The translations under genes and the position numbers were made by a program. DNA of 64,000 nucleotides from Quercus robur. Lineage: Eukaryota > Streptophyta > Magnoliopsida > Fagales > Fagaceae. The notes beneath the pieces were generated by a model that did not search any database, had not been told where the DNA came from, and saw only the letters and a list, made by a program, of their open reading frames with translations. Location: the NCBI RefSeq assembly GCF_932294415.1, contig NC_065535.1, positions 10,411,282-10,475,281 on the forward strand. The letters are read 5' to 3'. Each line of letters opens with the position of its first letter. Within the stretch, counting starts at the first letter, position 1. Positions 24,241-36,238 of the stretch are shown here, piece after piece.

Positions 24241-25853
24241 GATTGTTTTTTACACTAATTGATAATTACAAAAAGCCAACAGTGGTCTTCACAAAAAACA
24301 CTAGCTGCAGGCCCACATGTTCTCTTGCCCCTGCCTTTACTCCCAATGCTGGCATGCATACCCACTAGCTACATTTCTTGCCCTTACTTTTTCCACTCAC
24401 TGAATTCATTTTTGGTGGCCTTTGTATAGCAAGTTGTCCTCTAGTCCTTGCACCACCAGTGCTCCTATTTGCATATGAAGGCTACAAAATAAAAAATAGA
24501 TCCACTTGTTAAAAAATATCTCAGTCTACACAACCATTCAAGAAAGAAGCAATTCAACTAAGTTGCTTGTGAAGAACTTGGTAAGGTATTCCAGGTCTCC
24601 CTAGGTGTGTGAAACTCTGGCTGTGAGGAAGAGAACCATCTTGCTCTCTTGTGAGATGGCCTAACTTGATTTCCTTGCTGTGAAGCTTGATTTCCTTGCT
24701 GTGAAGATGAAGGCTGAGTGGCAGACCTCATGTTGTATGTCTCGGTAGGCTGGTGGGATGGTGGCTAGGGTGCAGACTAAGGTGCAGATCCAAATCTGGT
24801 ACTAGGTGCAGGCACTCCTTCCCTTGCCTGCAACAAAACCCAGTTTCAGTTCATGAATACCTTTGTAAGTTTAAAAACAAGTTTTTTTTTATTTTTTTTT
24901 ATTGCCATTTAAATCCCAATTACTTACAGCTTTTTCTCTTTGAAGCCTCTATCTCCTCTGCCATGGTGTCTCCCCAGTGATGCCAGTCTTGCACCCTCTT
25001 GAGTTATGCCCTTCCTTTTTGCATTTCCCACACCTTACAAGTCTGTTCAGCCTATTTGCTTTGTAAGGGTTCCGAGGCTCATCAAGAGCCCTCTTTCTTT
25101 GCTTGGGTGGCCTGCCTGGTGGTCTGTATATGTGAGTTGCTAGGGGAGCAAGCTGTCCAATCTCAGCCCATTCTGACTGGCCAAGCATGGGAGGAAGTAC
25201 CTCCTTGTATATCTCTATGTAAGTTTCTTTGTGGTAGCATGGGTGGGTATAGTCTTTTGGTGTCTCAATATTTGTATAAATGGCTATTATGGCATGTTTG
25301 CATGGAATGTCATTTAAATCCCAAGATCTACAGTTACATGTCTTCTTGATAAAATCAACTACATGCCTCTCATATTGACTGGCTACCTCATAAAGGAAAC
25401 TGTCAATTGGGGTAGCACTAAATGGCTTGCTTTCAAGCTTCAATTTCTCCAACTCATCTTGTATGCTTGGACACAACTTTGCAGCATACTTCTTTATCCA
25501 TTTCCTTTTTGTGTAAAGCTTAGTCATAAGTCTAACCCTAATCCACTCCAACATTACCAAGATAGGCTTGTCCCTAGACTTCAATATCATTGAGTTAAAA
25601 GACTCACTCAAGTTATTTACCAAACAATTTATTAAGGCCCTAGGAGTGAAGTGTGACCTTGTCCATTGTGCAGGTGCAATGTTTGCAAGATACTAATATG
25701 TCTTTTTATCCAAATCCTTTATGTACTGCATGCCTCTCTCAAACTCCCTTACTGTTGTGGCAGCAGCATACCTCCACAGTGCATCCTTAAGCTCCAATCC
25801 CTTGTGATCAACTTTGAAATTGTTGTAAATGTGTTTCACACAGTATCTATGCT

Positions 25854-26315
25854 CCACAGTAGGGAACAATATCTCTATTACAGGTATAAGCCCCTGCAAA
25901 TAACCAAACAAACAAACAAAACATGTTAGTTCAACAAACAAAGTAAACCATTCAAGTATAACGAAACAAAACTTTTATACCTTCTGCTTATCAGAAATGA
26001 AGACCAACCAAAGCTCATCTAGCCTCCCTATATCATCAACAAATATTTCCAAAAACCATATCCAAGACTCCTTGTTTTCTTGTTCCACAGCAGGGAATAG
26101 TATCTCTATTGCAAGTATAAGCCCCTGTAAATAACCAAACAAACAAACAAAATATGTTAGTTCAGCAAACAAAGTAAACCATTCAAGTATAACTAAACAA
26201 AACTTTCATACCTTCTGCCTATCAGAAATGAAGACCAACCGAAGCTCCTCTGGCTTCCCTATATCATCAACAAATATTTCCAAAAACCATATCCAAGACT
26301 CCTTGTTTTCTTGTT
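25854..26315 (-). repeat. 231-bp in-frame tandem duplication inside the transposase
   Basis: Copies 25854-26084 and 26085-26315 are closely similar. Each contains a short intron (AAACAAACAAAC tract, GT and AG ends kept) plus the exon carrying LEIFVDDIG and VFISD. 231 is divisible by three, and breakpoints sit at a shared GTGGA, so an extra DDE-core exon is added in frame. Confidence 0.9.
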
Positions 26316-26652
26316 CCACAACAGCTATAGTTACTGGAAAAATGTTGTCATTTGCATCCTTGGTAGTGACAGATAAGATTTACCTACCAAATCTGTTCTT
26401 TATGTGACAACCATCTAAACCTATAAATGACTTGTATCCACTTAAAAATCCTACCTTCTGGACATTGAACCTAACATACACCCTCTTAAATTTTGGCTGG
26501 GAAGTCTCATCAGTCATTTCTGTTTGCAGTATAACCCTACTCCCCTTATCTACAGTGTTTATCATTTGTGCATAGTCCCTAAGGACATCATATTACAATT
26601 GCTCATCTCCATTGATCAAATCCTTCGTCTTTCTCTTTGACCTATACACTTA

Positions 26653-27159
26653 GGGCATGTTTGGTACACTGTAGTGATTATTACATGGGAATAGGAATAA
26701 GTATTACAATGAATATATTAAGTTGGAATGTAATAAGTATTACTATTTATTAGTTTGGTGACCATTTAGGAATAGAATTCTAAATATGCTACAATTTAGT
26801 AGAATATAAAAAGAATGTGTAATTAAATCATTTTTAAGTCAAATTTTCTAAAATACACTTATTTTAGGATGTTCAAAATAGAGTTAGTAATTAACAATAA
26901 GGAAAATTTCTTTTCTTTCCTTTTGAAGATGTGACAACTAATGGCTTTTTAGGAAATTTTTTTAAAAAGTTATTACATAAGGTGGAGAAATATATATTCA
27001 GTACTTTTAATAAGAAATAGTTATTCCTCATTTTGAAGAATAGCTATTCGTAAGGAATAATTATTCATTATAATAAAAACATAACCAAACAACATAATAG
27101 TTATGCTATAAGAATAACTATTACATTATAGTATCTATTACAGTCTACCAAACGTGCCC
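26653..27159. mobile_element. Tourist-like (PIF/Harbinger) MITE, 507 bp, TSD TTA
   Basis: The left end GGGCATGTTTGGTACACTGT and the right end, minus strand GGGCACGTTTGGTAGACTGT, are inverted repeats. They are flanked by TTA (26650-26652 and 27160-27162). A TTA target and a GGGC..GTTTGG terminus are typical of Tourist elements. It interrupts the transposase between KDLINGDEQL-side and KNSQAKLAYVAK-side sequence. Confidence 0.9.
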
Positions 27160-29949
27160 TTAGTTTACACTTAGGTCAACAGATAAATTTTGCATCACAT
27201 GGTTGTGTATACCACTCACCTCCGAATTTGGATTTTTGTTAAAATCCTCAATGAATCTCTTAGCAACATAAGCTAATTTTGCTTGGCTATTTTTAAAAGA
27301 CTTGGGGCAAGTACACTTATCAGCCAAGGTCTTAATCTGAAATGTTAGCTCTCCACTTATCTGAGATGCATAACATCTCTACACACACTCATTCTTATAG
27401 TAAACTGATATCTTGATCCTCTCATTTGGCTTGAATTTGATGTCAATGGGTTTTTTAATTGCATACTCCCTCAAAACAGCTTTGAACACCTTTGCATTAG
27501 GAAACTTTATCTCCTTCTTCAGTACAACATTTCTCATGTCACTCTTAACATTAAACTCTGGCTGCTCAGGTACCTACTCATCATCAGACTCATCCATGCT
27601 TACTAGGTCATCCTCAAAAGCTGGCTCAGCCCACTCAGGGGCTGCATGAGGTGCATTGCTTGATTCAAGGGCTGCGTGGGGTGCATTGCTTAATTCTGAG
27701 GCTATATCGAGAGCATCACTTGATTCTAGAGCAAAACCTTGTGGAACTGAGTTTGGAGCAGCAAATATGTTATCACCAAAGTCCTCCCCCTCTAGGCCTT
27801 CATATAGCCAATCATCATTATCATCTCCTTCAACATTCTGTTCTTCAACCCTTGCACCAACCTCAACATCTTGTTCTTCAACTCTTGCACCAACCTCAAC
27901 ATCCTCAACATTCTCAACATCTTCTTCTTCATCATTCTCAACATCTTCTTCTTCCTCCAATACAACTTCATCATAATCGCTCTCCAAATTTCATCCACCC
28001 CTCCATCACCACCTACACCACCTATATCACTACCTATTTCTGCCACTCCCCCTCCATCGCCACCTACACCATCATCTGCCACTCCTCATCTATCAGGATG
28101 CTCAATTGCTATTGGCTCCACATCTATGTTAGTATAGATTATGATTTTGTTCGCTGGCCATACCCTATGAAAGGTAGTCATGTTCACTACATCTGGATCT
28201 GTTTCTATGACCCTTAAATCATGCTCTAGATCACCTTAAAGAGGTAAATACCTATATCTACTATGTTCTTTAGGTACACCAACTAGATGGCATAAATCTC
28301 GAATTTCAAAGAAACTTAACTTATCAGGGTCAATCTCTGTCAATGTATGTACAAACCCACCCACATATCGTAGGGTTAGGTCCTCCACAAAACATCCCCC
28401 AACATGAATTTCAATGTTAAATGTGAAGTCAACCATCTGCAATTAAAATAAGTAGTTTGTTTACATACTGACATGCAGAAAACGACAACAAGCCAAAAGA
28501 GACAACAAGCCAAACATAGTGATGTTTTGTTTTCATATAAAATTTGTTTTGTTGTTGAGAGAAAACACATGGACAAAGGACTACATATAGCACATGCAAA
28601 ACTAGATTCCCAACAAATTCATAGGGACCACACTACCCACAGTTCACAAACAAATGTAATTATTGACAAATAAACTTGATTCTTTCAGGTATACACATTA
28701 TATAAACAACCATAGCAATACATTAGCTACAGCCTAAGCGATTCTACATATAAATAGCAAAATGCACATTTAACATACACCAATTTTGAGAAAATTTTAC
28801 AAACCTTAACTACATGGGTGGGTCGCAATAAAAAAAATGCCATCAAGAACCCAAATGTAGATCAACAGCAGTCACACATACCTTCCCTAGCTTCGGTGCT
28901 GCAAAACTTGTGTTTTCTCCCCCTCCAGACACTCCAAACCACGAAGAACACGTTGATCTCACCACAGGTCTCTCTCTCGAAAAATTTTTGAGTTTTGAGT
29001 GTTTTAATTTGCGTTATGTTGTATTTTGGGGTTAAGAGGTGTTTTTGTAACGGTTGGGCTTGAGGTGGGTTACGGAGATTGACAGAAACATACCATAGGT
29101 GGATTAAGTGACACTTTTCAAACCACTGGCAGGTAAAGTGATTTTTGCCCAAACCACAAGTGGGTTATATGTAATTACCTCTATAATCTTTTGGTTCTTT
29201 GGTAGTAAAATAGTTTCTTTTTGCTAAAATACAATCACTATTGTGAATGTTTTTATTATTTTTGTTAAGTTTTTGAGTTGAATAGTTGCTAGTTGGGTGA
29301 GACTAGTTAGACTTTTTGAGGAGAAAGAGCGTCTAAGGTTTTGAAAGGGGGCCCAATTACATAAATGAAATATATTATAACTATATATATATATATATAT
29401 ATATAAATTAAAAAAAAAAAAAAACTTGGACCCGGGGGGCTTGGGCCCCCTTAGGCCCCCACCTGGGTCCGTCCCTGATATAGACAATATAGTTATATTT
29501 AGAAAGAAAGAAGAATGCTACCATTATAAACTTATATAATAATTTAAACTTAATGTAACATGTTACTTTTGTTCCAAGGAATGAGGTGTACATTTTTTTA
29601 ATTATTTAATTTAAATATTTTTATTTAATTACATTTCTCTCTCTCACACACACATATATATACATATATCACTATGTATTGGTATTAAATGTAAAATACA
29701 TTATATGTTTGATTACATAAAACTTATAAAAATATAAAATACTTTTAAATAACACATGCACTACTAAATTAAACTTACAAATTTTACATTATATTCTTAT
29801 AAAATAATTATATTACATTTTCTTATACATCATGTGGGTTTGCGGCTATCCAGTTATCAACTCAAGCAACAGGGATTGCCCAGTCCATTTCAACCAGTCC
29901 ATTGCAACCAGTCTGGATTATGCGCACGCTAAGCATGAGGCCTAAATTA

Positions 29950-30920
29950 ATGGTATGTACATAATATCCAGTTATCTCTCTTTAGCTCATCCAAGAAATT
30001 TAAATGGACTGTCAAAGCTAAACTGGAGACTGGTTACAGTTGAAAGCTCTATGTGGGCTTGTGTGATCAAATCTAACCATTTGAGTAACCAGAATAAGAA
30101 TATCAAGTGTGCTAGAGTAAACCAATTTTCAAAGACTTGGACAGTCAATAAAACTGGGGGTGCAATTTTCTATTAAAGGGTTAAGATGGATTGTCAATAG
30201 TGTGAATTCAGTGGACTTCTGGGGAGATAAATAGTCAATGCTTGGGGCTCTCAAATTCCTTATGCATAGTCCTTTGAATAGAAATGAAAACAAGCTTATG
30301 GTTAGACTAATTAGCCAAGTTCTCACTTCCGAAAGGAGTTGAAATTTTCGACTGTCTTTCAATGTTCCTGACTTCTCATGTCTATCAAACTCTAAAAGCT
30401 ATCCATCTAATAAATCTATTCTCTTTGAATGAGGATATAATAGCTTGGGCCTAGATATATAATGGAGAGTTCTCTCTAAAAAAAACTTATATTTCTGCTA
30501 AAGGATTAAACCTTTGAACATGGAAACTAACCTATTCAAGTGGATTTGGAAGGCTCATGCCTTCCCTAATTAGTGCAAATTTTTCTGTGACCGCATCTTA
30601 ATGGAAGCAAATCCATGAAGTAAGTTATAGGTTCAAGTGGTTTCATCACTCCCTCTCTAAGTTGTTCTATTTGCGGAAGCTCCATAGAATCCATCTCTCA
30701 AATTGTTCGCAACGTAACTGTAGTTTTGTCAAAAAATTTGCGTCTTAATTGAGCATTCCCAAAGCATTGATTTCTTCTCAATTGTCTGGCAAGATCGGTT
30801 AAAGAGAAATGGCACTTCAAATTGTGGTGTTTTTATTAGATATCTGGAAATTGTGGCTTCATAGCGATCAATTCCTATACTAAACACAAGTAACATTGAA
30901 TAATATTCATGATACTTGTT
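29950..30920 (+). pseudogene. Degenerate LINE (L1-type) 3' coding region
   Basis: Conceptual translation across frames gives phrases typical of the zf-RVT region after plant L1 reverse transcriptases: a 'VNSVDFWGDKW'-like stretch near 30200, 'TWKLTYSSGFGRLMP' near 30520, then 'NFSVTAS' (compare F-C-D-R-I-L). Frameshifts and stops are frequent. The reverse transcriptase core is absent. Assignment rests on motif order only. Confidence 0.5.
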
Positions 30921-31172
30921 TCTAAAGAGCAATGGAGTACAGCACCGTAACACTCCCAAATCCAATGAGAGGCAATACCACATATATCCAGATGAAGTGG
31001 TATAAATCAAGTGAAGATTGAAATAAGTTAAACACAAATAGTTCATCGCTAAGGTTTACTCTTGCTAGACACGATTGTAGACGGTATTAAATGTTAAACC
31101 AAGAGCTCCCAGCAGAGATGGTTTTTTTTTTTTTTTGGTTATCTTTATATGTTTCTAAAGTAATGTTTAATC

Positions 31173-31224
31173 AGATTATAAGGATTTCCTTCTCAAAAAA
31201 AAAAAATAAAAGATTATAAGGATT
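31173..31224 (+). repeat. Poly(A) micro-insertion flanked by identical 14-bp direct repeats
   Basis: 'agattataaggatt' at 31173-31186 and 31211-31224 flanks TCCTTCTC plus an A-rich run ending ATAAA. Confidence 0.75.
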
Positions 31225-31384
31225 CTTTTACACGTGCGTAACTTTTTTTATTATACATTGGTACAATATAAAAATTAGTAAAGAGATATTGATAACAATG
31301 GCGGCCTTGTAAATGACAAATGTTTACCCTTGACGGCCTTGTAAAAGTTTATAGCCTCAACTCCTCTTATTAAACCCGGTGATA

Positions 31385-31520
31385 AGACTGGAATTTTGTT
31401 TTAGGTGAAAGAATGGGCACTAAAGTGCTGCTCACTATAGTGGGGATCAAGAGGACTCGAACCCAAAATCAAAGTCTTGTTGGCTTAAGACCTAACCACT
31501 GAAACATTTGCCGCGTTGGT
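31385..31520 (-). repeat. SINE-like repeat with tRNA promoter boxes
   Basis: Minus strand reads 'tttcagtggttaggtctta' (box A-like) and 'gggttcgagtcctc' (a good box B). It does not fold as a tRNA in my reading, so a tRNA-derived SINE is preferred over a tRNA gene. Confidence 0.5.
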
Positions 31521-33994
31521 AATACCTGAAATTTCGAATTATTTCAAATGAACCAAAAACAAGAATAAAAAGTCATTTCCTTTTGTCAAATCATCAATCA
31601 CTATAGTGAACGGGACTATGATTTCAAGTTAGGGGGCCAAAACATGAAAATTCCAACTAACATCCGCAAAAGAAAATATACAAAATAATTGCTTTTTCTT
31701 GCACACTATTATACAATTATATGCCAAAATGGAATACAACATTCTTTTGAATCCCAAAGATCATTTTTTTTTTTCAATGCCTTTTAAGCTATGTTTATTT
31801 CTCCTCGCTATGAAGGGCTAATTCTTTTATGAATGATTTTGAGTAAAACTACACATATTGCACTACACATCTTTATCAATCTAGAAACCAATATATAATG
31901 GGAACTCCAATGAGTATTTCCATGTCTTTGTAAAGGCCAATATGATTAAATCCCCCTATCAGTCTTGAGATCATCAATGTCAATAATATGTGCAATTTCA
32001 GCAGCTTTGAAAACTTTCAATTGATCATTAGGCTTGCATAAAGCATCAAGAATATGACAATTAAAGTCAGTCTAGTAAAAAAAATTGATAATTGGGATAA
32101 TAATATTATGCTATTTTTCAAAATTAAAGTTTTTAATCCATTCCATTTATGTTGCATATTGCTTGTACCGTTGTATCCTTATACTTTTGAACATATAAAC
32201 TATGAGACATAATATTAGCAACATGAAAAATCCCAAAAAGCATTGTCACACAAAGCCTTTGTCTACAAATCTTAAAACCATAGTCGCCATTGATCAAGTC
32301 ATCACAAGTTTCATCAAAAACTATGCAAAACTTTGCATCACTAATTTCTTAATGATGAATCTTGTAATAAGTAAATGAAAGAGAAAATGGCTATAATTTT
32401 AAGATTTATTAATAAAAATGGTTGCGTGAAAACGTTTTTTTTTTTTTTTTTGGGGGGGGGGGGGGGGCCTTATTCATTTCATTGGCACAGTGGCACAACC
32501 CTAAAAAATGGTGTGTGTATATATATTCTTTAGTATATCTAAACTCTATCATCATAGTTTAGATATTCAAAATATTTGAGAATAAGGATATGATAGTGCA
32601 ACTAATATGCAAGGTAAAAGAATTAGATTTCAAGCTTTTATTTCAAATGATTTTTCATATGCTTACTACATACATTATTTTGCACATCATTAGTAATTAA
32701 AATTAGTAGCAACATCAAAATAAGTTATCTTCATTCATTATTTTGCTTTACTAAATTAATTTCAATTTCATGTAAGCATGACTAGCAATTGAAAGCTTTC
32801 AAAACAATAGAAGTTGTACATATAATTTACTTTGATGAGCTCAAGACTAGAATTGAGACTTAATTAAGTTGGCCCTTTACAACAAGCTAGAGATACTCAT
32901 GAGTTCACATTTTAGATCGGTTTTTACTTTTTAGCCTAATAAAGATGTTTAGTGCAAAATGTGTAATTTTATGCAAAATCATTGATGAAGAAACTACTCC
33001 TTGATAACAGCGAGAAGTATACTCAACTTATGAGTCATTGACTTTGTTTGAATTTGTTTCGTTTTGCATTTCTTGAAAGACAATATAGAGATCATTGATT
33101 TACTTTATCAATTTGTACAATTTTCAGTCTCAAGAAATTTTTAATGTCATGCATCTTGTTTCATCTACTAAAACGCTTAAACAAAAATTCTAAGATGATG
33201 GACAAGATGACTTACAAACATTTTGTGGGGTCACGTAACATAAATATTTCAAATATGAATGCTCATTATGTGAGAGACAAACTCAAGATCATCATTAACA
33301 ATATGACTTTACAATTGAGCATCATTATCGAGTAAATATTTTTTTTTATGCTACAATAGTCTAGATTCATAATTAAAGGAATTAAATCATCAACTTAGGG
33401 AGCATGCAATAGAGTTATCTATTTAGCCCAACTCTAGATTTTTGAGAGGCACAAAAATCTTTTAGAATCAAATTCAATTAGGACTATATGCATAGTTCGA
33501 AGCAGGCAAATTAAGGGAAAAAATTTCAATCAAACCACCATTGGCAGTTGGAAAAGTTTCAAATCGTTGTTGACTCACCAACCTCCAAAACCAACAAGTT
33601 GGTCGAAAATTTGGTCTTTCTTGACTCGATGGATTGATGGGTTAGGTGAGTTAGTTTTTAGTTATATGTACGTAGTATACTAAACTTTAAATATTTACCA
33701 TTTACAGATAAATTTTAGAAGTTGTATTTCCTCTCAATCCTATAAACTATTGTAGGAAACATAGGTGACCCATTTTCCCATAAATCAAAGTACACGTCTT
33801 AAGTTATAAGTATTATATTCATGTTCCTATGTATGTTTATGAATATGTTGGTATGAATATGTTGGAAAAGAGTAAATAATTCATTATTCATATTAACAGG
33901 AGTAAATTATAGAGTTAAAAAAGAAAAAATAATTAGATTTGATACAAAATAAATACTAAAGAGAGATGAATATATAAAAGTGGGTTGCCCATAC

Positions 33995-34160
33995 AAGGTT
34001 AGCTCGATTGGTAGGCCTTGGGTGTGCTCCCTCAAAGTCCCGAAATTGAGTCTTGAGATACCTTAGGAACAGTTTTTGCAGGTGGCATTGTGCATTCGAG
34101 GTTTACTCGACTAGGGTGAGTCCAAAGGGTTTGCCTTGAAGAGGTTCCCGTCATCAAAAC

Positions 34161-34165
<5 letters not shown>
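33995..34165 (+). repeat. SINE-like repeat followed by (TA)n
   Basis: 'aaggttagctcgattggtag' is a box-A-like start and 'cccgaaattgagtc' a weak box B. 'ttactcgactagggtgagtc' resembles the body of a common plant SINE. It ends at the (TA)n array 34169-34206. Confidence 0.5.
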
Positions 34166-34216
<51 letters not shown>

Positions 34217-35119
34217 TAACATAAAGAGATAAAGAGATGCAATCTAAGAGAGAGGAGTCAAAGAAAATCAAGTCAGGTCTAAGAAAAGGAGAGATGCTGA
34301 GAGTCTAAGACATACCAGAACGATGTTGAAGCATGCTGTCATGGAGTGGAGTGGATTGGACGGTGAGGCAATGTCAACATGGAATGAACCTTAGACCGTC
34401 GGGCATCACTAGTGCCTGACATTGGAAAACCATGGCGGCTCATGGTTGAGTTGAGAGCTTGGACCGTTGGAACTCCAATGGTAGACAACTGGATGAAAAA
34501 GCGAAGCCGAGGAGATCATCAAGTAATATGCTAGTGGATCAAATCCTCCAACCCTCATCTATTCAACTAGTATAGTCTTTTTTTTTTTAATAAATCAATA
34601 GATATTTGATATAGGACACAGTTTTCTTAATTGATTTAAAAAAAATCATCAATGTGTATTATTTAAACAAGTCGCATGACCCAATAAATATGTAATGTGT
34701 ATTTACACATGAATGGTTTTATCCAAGTGAATTGAAGGTAAACTTTTTCCTTTGATATAAGGGGATTTTGTTTGTTTGTTTCCTTTTTCTTTTTTTTCTT
34801 TTTTCTTTTTCCTTTTTTTTTTTTTTTTTTTTTTTCGGGTTAATTTTATTTTATTAAGGTGCCAAGAATTACGTGGAGAGCGGACAAGAAGGGTTTTGTT
34901 GGGTCCAATTCTAAAATGCCTCTCTCTCTCACACACACAAACAATTGACGGGGTGTCATAAATTATTCAACAATGGCACAAAAATAAACCTAAGAATGTA
35001 AGATGTTAATAATGGTAATATAGAAATTTTGGACTATATATAACGCAGCAATAGGATCATATAAAAAATAACTCGAATAATATTAAGTCTATTTAGTACT
35101 CACAAAGTTTGTAGAATTG

Positions 35120-36204
35120 CTGAGCAACATGCCTGTAGTGCAGTAGTGGTGTAACTCCCGTTCAAGTTATAAAGCTAACAACACATTGGGTTTTGGAGGA
35201 GAATATTGAAGCTCAGATCTATTCCATTTCCGTCTCTATCTCTACCTTGGCTTCACTATCTAAGTCAGCATTTATGGCTTCCACAAACTCCTTATTGCAG
35301 CCTTATCACATCTCATTGCAATACCTCTCGAATCTGGTTAGTTTCAATCTTGCTAAAGTTGGTATGAATAGAAAAAATCTTATAGCTTGAGTTCCTATCA
35401 AATTCCCCTGTTTTTGGTTTGATGTCATCATCACCAATCTCAACAACATGGAAAAGCTTCTTTTCAATAACAGCCTAATATCTGCTGGATGACCTCTGAA
35501 AGATTTCATAAAGGAAGCTAGAATAGTTAGTAAGGAATCCAAACAACCCAACTACCAACAAGACAACGAAATGGTAGGTTCCAATTAACTAAACTGATAA
35601 AGTTAGTAAGGAATTGAAACAACCCAACTACCAACAAGACAACAAAATTGTAAGTTCCAATTAACTAAACTAATAAAGTCTTGTCATCAAATAAAGAATT
35701 TCGGGATATAACTCCACCTAAAAGAGATCCATTGGTATCTTAATCTGATTGTAATGAGAAATCATTATGTGACATATGGGAACAAGGAAGGGTGAACACA
35801 AACATTCACTAACACAAGGATCCAACTCAATCAAAGCAACATGTATACAAGATTAAAAAACAAAAACATACAAACCAATCTAAACTAAACCATATCAACC
35901 TTCCTTTTGATTTACAACAACAATAAAGTCTTAATCTCAAAACTTATGGGATCGAGTATAAATCCTCAACAAACCAATCGAGATCAACCACATGAATTCT
36001 TTTGTATCATTCTACCCTATCCAAAATCATACTCTCTACTAAGGGAAAAACTTCCAAATAGCTTTTGAAGTGATACTCTTTAATACAAACAACATTAGGT
36101 ACAGTTTCTTAGGAGGTTTTACCTGTTTGCCACCTCCATAATCAACATATCATTTTTTACTAACATGCAGCTAACTTAAATCCACAATTCATAATCACCA
36201 CCAC

Positions 36205-36238
<34 letters not shown>

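Larger units (their letters stand above)
24949..28442 (-). pseudogene. MuDR-type MULE transposase, decayed
   Basis: Recognisable parts in order on the minus strand: an N-terminal PB1-like region (28442-28236, IEIHVGGCFVEDLTLRYVGG), a very acidic linker (27987-27574), a MuDR DNA-binding-type segment (about 27540-27240), the DDE core with GYKSFIGLDGCHIK (near 26420) and LVFISDRQKG, a SWIM finger CNCRSWDLNDIPCKH (about 25330), and a C-terminal CCHC knuckle CGKCKKEGHNSRGC (about 25015). Damage includes in-frame stops near 28236, 27574, 27378, 26380 and 25693, a frameshift near 27985, a Tourist-like insertion at 26653-27159 and an internal duplication at 25854-26315. It cannot make an intact transposase. 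Further C-terminal exons may lie at 24600-24950 but contain stops. Confidence 0.9.
22707..29181. mobile_element. MuDR-like MULE, 6475 bp, with about 300-bp TIRs
   Basis: The termini (22707 to about 23008 and about 28880-29181) are inverted copies. Both begin G(G/A)GGTAATTACATATAACCC and stay collinear through the 'gggggagaaaacacaa' block. The TSD is 9 bp with one mismatch: TATAATTTT (22698-22706) and TATAATCTT (29182-29190). Inside are a decayed MuDR-type transposase on the minus strand and an intact GRF zinc-finger ORF on the plus strand. Each is read inward from one TIR, so they converge. Gene order matches the maize MuDR plan. The element has acquired a Tourist-like insertion and an internal duplication. 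Confidence 0.93.
22189..29477. mobile_element. hAT element (about 0.8 kb) split by a MULE
   Basis: The left terminus TAGGGACGGACTTAGGATTT and the right terminus, minus strand CAGGGACGGACCCAGG, are inverted. A perfect 8-bp TSD ATATAGAC lies at 22181-22188 and 29478-29485. Removing the inner MULE (22707-29181) and its TSD leaves about 805 bp without transposase. The right arm has a (TA)n and a GC-rich palindrome-like stretch (29425-29465). The matching TSD across 7.3 kb shows that the two halves belong together. Confidence 0.88.
29486..35119. other. Intergenic region with LINE and SINE remnants
   Basis: No intact gene. Contains a LINE relic (29950-30920), a poly(A) micro-insertion (31173-31224), SINE-like sequences (about 31385-31520 minus, about 33995-34165 plus), a T/G homopolymer junction (about 32438-32466), (TA)n at 34169-34206, and a T-rich block (34790-34835). 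Confidence 0.6.

Noticed and set aside
27651..28217. 188-codon plus-strand ORF rich in His, Leu and Pro
   Set aside because: It is the antisense shadow of the acidic and Gly-rich transposase linker.
31385..31520. Possible tRNA gene (good box B GGTTCGAGTCC)
   Set aside because: No paired acceptor stem or convincing anticodon arm when read as a tRNA; fits a SINE better.
31610..32470. Third hAT copy ('gggactatgatttcaagtta' resembles the 15726 left end)
   Set aside because: No inverted right terminus and no 8-bp TSD found.
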